This document shows positions 13,101 to 22,100 of a stretch of 64,000 bases of DNA, one piece after another (the stretch's first letter is position 1; each line of letters begins with the position of its first letter). The notes beneath the pieces were generated by a model. The model ran no database searches. It saw only the letters and a program-made list of their open reading frames with translations, and had not been told where the DNA came from. Both the position numbers and the translations under genes were made by a program. The stretch is from Achatina immaculata (taxonomy: Eukaryota; Mollusca; Gastropoda; Stylommatophora; Achatinidae): NCBI GenBank assembly GCA_009760885.1, contig CM019713.1:29940927-30004926 (forward strand), written 5' to 3'.

Positions 13101-16100
13101 CTAGTACTTCTTGAGTGTGTGATATCTTGTGAAACAATTATGTGGATGCAATGGGACTTGACAACTTTTACAAATAAATTTTGTTTCACTCTTTTTCTTA
13201 TTGACCAAGCACACTCTGCACTTCCTAGATGATGCTTTTTTAGTGCCTTCATCCTCAGGCTTCACCAGGACATGATCCTTTACTATTCCAGATAATCACT
13301 GTTGTGCATTACTGATATCATGCGGACAAGTCTTTTGTCTTTCCTTCATCAGTCGAAAGCTTCTGCTTCGGTTTACACAACTCTTGAAATTTAGGCAAAA
13401 AATAATCCAGCAGAGGTTTTATTTTGCTTCTTCTTCTTCATTCACACTGTCTGTCTATATCTGCAGTCCTGTCTCTTGGACAAATTTCACTGTTTTTTAT
13501 AATTCATGTATGGAACCATAGAGCTTATCTTTTTTAGTGGTTTTACTGGGCCAGTAATTATTTCTCAATGTCTCATAGTTGGTTATTTTGTTAATTCTAC
13601 TTGTTTCTGGAAATGTCTGAGAGTTGTCAGAGAAATGCAAAAGTGTCAGAAAATGCTCAAATTTAGCTCTGCTCATTGTTTTTGAAAATACTGGTGTTTC
13701 TAGAAGAAGGTCTGTTGTCCAGTAATCTTTCCAGTGTGGCTTCCTAGTCTGGCCCATCAAAATGATCAATCCAAAGAATTTGTTCATGTCTGAATGTGTT
13801 ATATTTTCAGACAAAAAGGCAGTAGTTTGTTCATATGTTGTGTCTGTGCACAGTATACATTTTCATGATGAGCTATCAGTTTTAAAAAAATCATTGTCAA
13901 ACAATGTACTGAATATTTCCTCCATGCTGTCTGGTTTGTTTACATTCACTGAAACACCAGGATTTCCTATAAATTTTTCAAGAACTGGTGTAGAATCAAT
14001 GTTACTCCACACACCTATATCACTGCTAACTATATCACATGAAAAATGTGAAATACTGTTGGAGCATCATATCCTGACATTGAATAACAATCACATTGTC
14101 ACTTGAATTTTCACTTCTGACACAGCAACGTTGTGCCTAGTTATCGTATTTTTAATCCGATTGCCGTCACAGAAATCACTTTGAAACACATCAATTTCAT
14201 TACTAGAATCATTAAACAGTGATTTTTAGTCATCACTAGGGTGGTCTGACAAAAAATTAAGAGCATAATTCATTGTACATTGCAGTGTCATCGAGGGAAA
14301 TGTGCTCCGCCATTTTCACAAAATATCAACTTGGCGAGATCTTGTAAACATGTGTTCCTGACAGCTAAAACCACGAGATTTCTATTTTTTTTTAAAGTTA
14401 CGAAGGTTGAAAACAATATTTTATTAAATTAACTTTGTAGTAAAAATACAGACAACCAAAAATTACTTTAAATAACATGCTAGAAACAGTTTAAATATGA
14501 CGACCATCGAAAACGGCAAATCCGCCTTTCGGCCAACAACGCACAGAAACCGGAAAACGGATTTCCCCATCTTTGGTCCAGGAAGTGTTAAAAAGAAAAG
14601 CAAAAACAACCAAGAAAATGAGGTTTTACTCACCGTCCTCTGACAATATTTTCTTGGAATAACTCCTTGATTATTTCAATAATATTTGAAACGTTGACCT
14701 TGTTAATAAGGCCATTAATGCTTTTCTTCAGCGCTTCCCATGACATCCTCTGATAGGCAACACTGTCAACATAAAACTCAGATCAGCACAGCACCAAAAT
14801 ATTTGATGAAAGTCAAAAGAGCGCACATTACTTTCAACACTACAACAATCTGATAACTGCTGGAGCATTAAATGATTATATAAATATCTAAAATAATTTC
14901 TGCCAAATGTATTTTGCAATCATGAATGTTGTTATGCTGAAACTCAGTTTAGAATCAATAATAATTACCACAATTATTTTCCATTAAATCCAGCCCTGGC
15001 CATCTCATTTTATTTTTATATTCTTCATTTGTTTTCGAGCTCCTCACCAAGTGCCTCACTTTTGCCATTGCTTCTTTTATCTTTTTTTCTATTAAGTCTA
15101 TACCACACACCTCTGGCTATCTCTCCTCTGTAAGATTGGTAAGTATGGGGTATGGTGAGATGGGTACAACTGTGATTGGTGCAGACAGAGGACACTTTCA
15201 ACAAGCACTGTAACATGGAAGGAAATAAATCTGACTCTCTATTATCAGATGACCGGGAAGCAAGTGAATGAGCTTCATGCATTTCATGTCTGATTTATGA
15301 GCCATGAAAATAATCTAATTTTATACAGATCATCCTGTATATGACTTGAAGTTGTTATGGTTAGGATGAAATTTACTGGCAGTTGTTGCCATATAGAATA
15401 AATCACTTAAGGTTTCAAAGACACTGTCTCTGAATTGCAATTAGTGACCCATAGCTTACATGCTGATGTCAGGGCTGATGAACTGCAGCTGGTCCCATCA
15501 TTCCACTGGTATCCCCAGTAACAAGCCTAGCCTGGCTGAGCAAAGATCACCATAGTCCCCATTGTGGCTGATCTGCTTATATGTATTGCACACCCCTTGC
15601 TTTTTAGCTGAACTCAGTGACTAAAAAAAAAATTAGATGCCACAACCTCCTCCCAAGTTGACATAATGATGTGCCTCAACATCTTCACAACATCAGCCAC
15701 AAAGAACACCAGCTCGCAGTTCTAGTGTGAGACAGAAGACAAGACATGACAAAACAAGGCATCTGAGGTTACACACTTCCATTTATTCTCAATTTTAAGT
15801 TGTTTTAACAAATTATCACAAAAAAAAAAAAAAAAACCAACAGATTCTAGTGCATTTGTGAAATAAAATACAAAGAAATTAACACTGCTACTGTAGTATT
15901 CGGGACCAGCTAGCATAGTGGTTAGACCACTTATCCAGCACCTGAATGGTCAAGGGTTCGAATCCCCAGCTGAACAGAATTTTTTTTTTTTATCAATAAG
16001 GCCCCAAGATCAACCCAGCCTCGTAAAATGGGTGCCAGAGAAAATCTAGGAAGGAGAGGCAGCGAGGAAATAAACTGGCCACCCTACCTCATACTCTGAC

Positions 16101-19100
16101 TGACCAGCATAATGAGGTCTCTAATGCTTTATACCCCACAGCATTTGCTATGGGACTACCTTTAACTGTAATATTCGGAATCAGACAAGCTCTCACCTGG
16201 AATCCTCAAGGAAAGAGGGGGACCTAAAAAAAACACCTGGTGAAGGAGTCTTGAAACAATGTTCAAAACAAAATCGACACCTGGAGACGGATAGAAGAAA
16301 CAGCCTAGGACAAAAATAAATGGTGAGCCTCTGTTGATGGCCTATGCCCCAGATATGGGTAAAGAAGAGAGATATATACTGTACATATGAACTCTCACGG
16401 AAAAATATCATTAATAACAAAATTTTCAAACTAGCAACTCACCTTGTCTTGTCTGTAATTTGCTCTTGCATCATCCTCAGCTTTGCAGGAGGGATGTAGG
16501 CACCTCCTGTTTTCGTTGTAATATCGAAGGCAACAACAGGTTTCTTGACTGAATCTTCAGAATTTTTTGGTGCTACAACATCATCTGGCTTCCCTGATTT
16601 TGTGCTGGAAATATAAAAAAAATCTGATAGTCTCACATATTAAACATCATGATAATTTAGAGAAGACAGCCTTGGAAGGGTACATAATGGGAAAAAGAGA
16701 GAGAGGAAGACCAAGGCGAAGATGGCTGCAAGACACTGTTGATAATCTGCAAATGGATGCACCAGAAGCAGGGCATCTTCCTTACAACCAAGAGGCCTAC
16801 AGGAGAGGTGTTAGGGAGGCAAAGTTCCGCAAGGGACGTGCAAATGACTGACTGTGTGTCTATATAAAATAAGAGTTATGTCAGCACTTTTAGCTATGTG
16901 TTCTTTGGTTGGCTGGTGATTTTATGAAATGTAAGCTTGAGTTTTTGCAGATGGTGGGGATCTTAAAAGACTGGTGTCAAGTGAGCAGGGTTCTGCGATT
17001 TTATTTAATGCCCAAGGTGGTCCCAAGAAAGCAGAACCCATGGAAAACACAATCAGCTTTCTGGCAGAAATTACAAAACTACTCAGTCTCTAGAAGGCAG
17101 GTCATACATCTGACCAGCTTGATTTAGCAATCCCTGAAGTCTAAAGCATAGCAAACTTCTTTCTCAGGTTTGTCATATGTAGAAAAGTCATTCAGTCAAT
17201 TATTATGAGCTGCGTGATTAGGTGTTTGTAATCTTAACTTTGGGTGGTCCTTAATGGCTCCAGTCGATTCAGTTCCCTTTCTTTTCCAAGTACAATTTGG
17301 TCAGTCCTTTAAGAATGTGTTTTCTTGGCAACACAATAACTGGTGTATAAGTATACAACTATACACTAAGCACTGCAGTAAAGCTGTGATACCAGAATGT
17401 ATAAAATCGGAAAAAAGTAGGAGCAGCTTTATTACTTAACGATTACAAAGTTCTGTATAAATAAAGCTGCTCCTACTTTTTTCCGATTTTATACATTCTG
17501 CTTTTTCTTGGCATCCTTTTACTTTTCATCTTTGGTGTTCCCAATGATTATCTGAGAATACTAATACAGTCATCAAAAGAAAATACAAAGAAAATATTAA
17601 CTATGAATAAATATGTCAGGGAGCTGAACAATCCCTAAAATTCTACATCAAATAAATATTATCTTGGATTATATTCTGTAGAAAGGATCAAATTACATAA
17701 AATCACTCACCTTACTGTCTTCTTCTGTTCTACATTTTCCGACTCTCTCTTTGTCTCGCCATCCCGGTCCCGTTTCTTCTCTCTCTCATTGTCATTTCTC
17801 GATCTAATATCCTTCTCTTTTCTGTCTAGTCTCTGCTCTTTCTCATGATCTCTGTCCCTTGATCTATCACCATCTCTTCTGCTTGATGTCTGCCTCACTA
17901 CCGAAACAGAACTACCCATTTTCTGTTTGCTGTGGGCACTGCTTCGCGTGGCACTCTTTTCGTTGTCTCTATCATAACTGGAATCATCATCACTCTCACT
18001 CTCCAACACCGGCCTTTGTCTTTTGCTGTTGTCTTCACCATCAATTACTTCACGGTCACTGAAATTATTTATGTCCCTTTTAACTTTATCAGCATCGTTG
18101 TAACTTTTTTCTCGTACCACAGCCACAGTTCTTTTGTCTGTTTGGGGAGCTTTCTGAGACTTGTTATGCTGGTTTACATTTTCAGGGCTTCCTTTATCAG
18201 TTTGTGGTGGTTTGGAAGGTGAAGCCTGGTTGGTGATAATGTGCTGTTTCTGAACTTCTGTAAACTGAAGAGACTCTGCATTTCCGTCATCGCTGCTAAT
18301 ATCCGAGACGTAATCACTGAAAGAAGTCAAAATTTGGATTACATTTCCTAATGAGGTTTCTGCAATAGGAATACATACATACTTGTAAATTACCCACTGC
18401 TAAACAAATACATTTTTAAAAATAAAGACCGAGTAAAATAAAGACGGGTAAAGGTCAATATGAATGGAGAGGATATGGTTTTAGCATCCGTATTTACCCT
18501 GACCTGTCACCACAATAGAAGGTAATAATATCACACATGACCATCTTATCTTCCCCAGTTGCACGAGCAGCTTGGCATTAATTTCCAGTGCTGCACTCAC
18601 TGGATAGCTCCAGCAAGGATCAAACCACTAAACTTTAGTTTAATATGTGACTAGAAAATCAACTCGAAGTATTTTTTTTCTTACATTTCATAATAAAATG
18701 TATTCGTCAAAAGTGCTACCTGTGTTGGAAAATTCTTAAAACAGGACTGGACCATTAAAATTGGTTTCCCTAGAAAAAAATCTGCCAACAAAAAAAAAAA
18801 ATACAAATTTAATAATTCAAAATTAATTTTTTTCCCCTTTCTTTGCAAATAATGTATTCTTGATATTTACCCTACAGAAATAAAATTGTTTAAAAGATAA
18901 AAATGACTAAAACATGGATTTAAAAAAAAAACATAAACAGAATAATGGTGCTTACCTTATAGACTTGAGTGGTTTATTTGGCATCTTATCCTCATTATCT
19001 TCAGAGATCTCTCCTTCCTCTTTCTCTTCTTCACTGCCAGTATCTCTGCTTTCTTCCACAGTTTCTCTAAGGGAGTACTGAGGTTCGCCAGGGGAGCGTT

Positions 19101-22100
19101 TCTCATTTCCATCTTTATTTAAATGTTTGTTTGGTTCTGTTGCATCATCTTCTTTTGCCTCATTTGATTCCATTTTGTTCTGTGAATATTTACCTTCTCT
19201 TTCATCTCCACTTTTCTGGCTGTCTGAACCGGATTCATCGCTGCTGTGACCACTTCTTCCTTCTTCAAATGAATCTTTTTGGGGACTTTCGAATGCTTTC
19301 TTCACTATCACTGGTAACTTTCCTTCCTTCAACTCTCCCGTACGATCTTGCTTATCACTTTCTTGTTTTCCAGTGTTGGAAACAACTGGCTCTTTTCTGG
19401 CTTTCACCATTCTGTCATCACTCTTACTGTCAGAAGACTCGCTGTCTGACTCAGAATCGGAGCTGTCATCTTCGCTGCTAGAAGAGGATGTGTCTGTTGG
19501 TCTTTTCTTTCTTCCTCTTGTGTCCTTTTTCTCACCATACTGTTTCCTTGTTGTCTGTTCCATCTTATTCCTTTCTTTCTGGGAACCTTCACCGGTTCTA
19601 GAACTATCTGATAACATTTTATTTCTGGACTTCTCTTTTTCTTTCAACACTTCCTTGCTGTTTGATACCCCTGTGGGACTGTTTTTTTTCCGTTCTCTTC
19701 TTGTATCAGTGACTGAAGTTTTTCTTTCATCATCACTGCTCTTTGAACCTTCGTTTCTGCTACTTTCTTCTCTGGAAGGTGACACATTTCTGCTACCTCC
19801 CACCTTCTTAACTTTTTCTTTATCACTATCTCTTGATCTCTTCCAGTTTTCCATTCTGCTCTCATCCCCACTTCTTCTCTGATGTGCATCTCTATTTCTT
19901 TTGGTTTCATCACGTCTGTCATCAGTCCTCCGTCTCTGGCCATCTTTCTCACCTCCTTGCCTCTGGGCATCTTTCTCACTTCCTCGCCTGTGGTCATTCT
20001 TTTCACCTTCTCGCCTCCGGTCATCCTTCTCACCTTCTCGCCTCCGGTCATCCTTCTCACCTCTTCGCCTAGTATCTCGAAAATGAGAATATCTGTCTGC
20101 AGAATGACGCTGGTTTGCTGATGTATATCTTTTATCGCCATCTTCCTTTTCATATCTGGAATCCCTGTCACCTTTAGCATCTTTGTAAACAGATGAACTG
20201 CTGCCTTTTTTCAAAAGAGGAGAAGACTTCGACACGTGGATCTTTCTTGATCTTTTATCATGTTGTCTCTTATTTGATGAATCTGAGAATAGAAGGCTTA
20301 ACATTTTTCCAAAAACTCAACAAAATCTCTAGAAATCATTTACTGAGTTATAAAAACTGCTCAAATAAAATTTCTTTACAACACTTTTACTCCTCTATCA
20401 CTGTGCCATATAATGCCAGTCTCTACAAATGTCAATCAGCTTATAATAAACACTACAGAATAGACTAAAGAACCTATCATGTTGATGTTTGATCACAATG
20501 TTCTAGGTAATGCTATTTCTTACAATTATAGAGTTTTCATTCATTAATTATGTGATGTACCAATATTTACTGACAGTCATAGTTTCTCAGCTGTATCTTT
20601 TATCTATATTCCTTAATGTTTTATTAGTCTTTACTATGGAATGACAGTACACAGCTAGTTTTTTTTTGTTTCCTTTACTATCCATGGTTTTGTGTAAGGT
20701 TTTCTCCATCAAACCTGTATCTCAAGAGACTAACTAACTTACAAATAATGGGGGGGGGGGGAGAAAAAAAAGAGAGAGAGAGAGTGTGTGTGTGTGTGTG
20801 TTAAATCTCATCTGCTCCACTGACAATTACTTGATTATTCCACAGTGAATCTATGTGGCTATTTTGCCAGAGTTTACAATTATTTTTTTAACTGTAAACA
20901 ATTAGCAAAACAAATGAACCCCACGTGTGAGCTCTGTGTCTGAAATATCAACACATACTGAATCACACCATGACAACAACCTCGAGATAACAGAGTCTGA
21001 CTGTACCTCTTGTAACATGGCACCTTTTGTTTTACAACTCCATTCAGGTAAGGTTATGCCCAGTATAACCTTTTGGAAAATGCTGCGACAGCATTCATTT
21101 CAACAAAAAATCTCTGGAATACACTTTATGAATCATGCTTTTGTACAAGATCCATTACTGTGAAAAAAATGCTTAAGTGACAATATAATAGCAAGGAAAC
21201 CCATATTACAATACCATACTAAATTAATTGTGCTCTATGTGAGCCTCAATAAGCATACAGATGAAACAAAAGCAACAGAGGAGTTCTCAGGAAAGATTCA
21301 ACATACACTCTGAACTGCTACAAAAAAGAAACAAAGAAGTTCTCTGGGAGGTTGCTATGCACATAAAAAAAAATCATTAAAAATATGTATTTAAAACCTA
21401 ATACAATTTCCTCAGAATGAAAAGACACGCGTTAAATAACTTGACAACCACTGAAAAACGGGGGAGGAGAAGAAGGAAGAGAAAGAAAAATATCTGAACA
21501 AGCTAACTAGGTGGCACAGGAGCACAACAGCAACTAAACAGGTTGGAAATATCAAGGTGCAAACAAAATGCAGAGGAATGATTACCAACAGCCACTGCAG
21601 AGCACAACACAAAAAGAATGAATGAATGAGTCTAATGCTGAAATAAAACTCTTCATTCCTCAAATTATGCACACTAAATCAAATTACCACACATATTCTC
21701 ACTGATGCATCTCAATATAAAACCTACACTGAAAGGGAACATGGTTTGGAGGGGGAAAGGGGTGGGGGGTGTCATCAAAGGATTCATAAGAAATATAAAC
21801 TGTGAAAGCTCAACAAATTGACAGCTGCTACAACAAAACATGAGCATTCTTACTTTAAGAAATAAAACATAAAAAAAAACACATAAGCGACTTTTTAAAA
21901 AGCTGCTTCCCAGAAAGAGTAACTCTTTCACTTACAGAATAAGATTAAATTTGAACTGAAATATTTATATAACAGATACCAAAGAATCATTACAGAAAGA
22001 AAATGCCAAACCAAAATTAAACAAAAGAAAAAATTTTAAAAACCATCCAAGAATACTTCTTAAATCAAGAATAATTATTAAATATGTAGATATAATAGAT

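Larger units (their letters stand above)
12938..14591 (-). mobile_element. piggyBac transposon with decayed transposase
   Basis: Flanked by TTAA at 12938-12941 and 14588-14591, with related ends CACTTTGTCGACCA on the left and, read inward from the right, CACTTCCTGGACCA. The minus strand encodes a piggyBac transposase in pieces: N-terminal [20 protein letters not shown], the segment [20 protein letters not shown] with the LSTDEG motif, and a C-terminal Cys-rich domain [20 protein letters not shown] ending in a NCFTRYHT motif. The middle catalytic part is deleted and stops are present. A family F LINE is inserted in it. Confidence 0.9.

Noticed and set aside
15901..15980. Possible functional tRNA gene
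   Set aside because: Same reason: it heads a repeated SINE with related copies at 10622 and 11318.
19131..20121. Several plus-strand frames of 60-169 codons
   Set aside because: Antisense shadows of the CWC22 Ser/Arg/Glu-rich exon 3.
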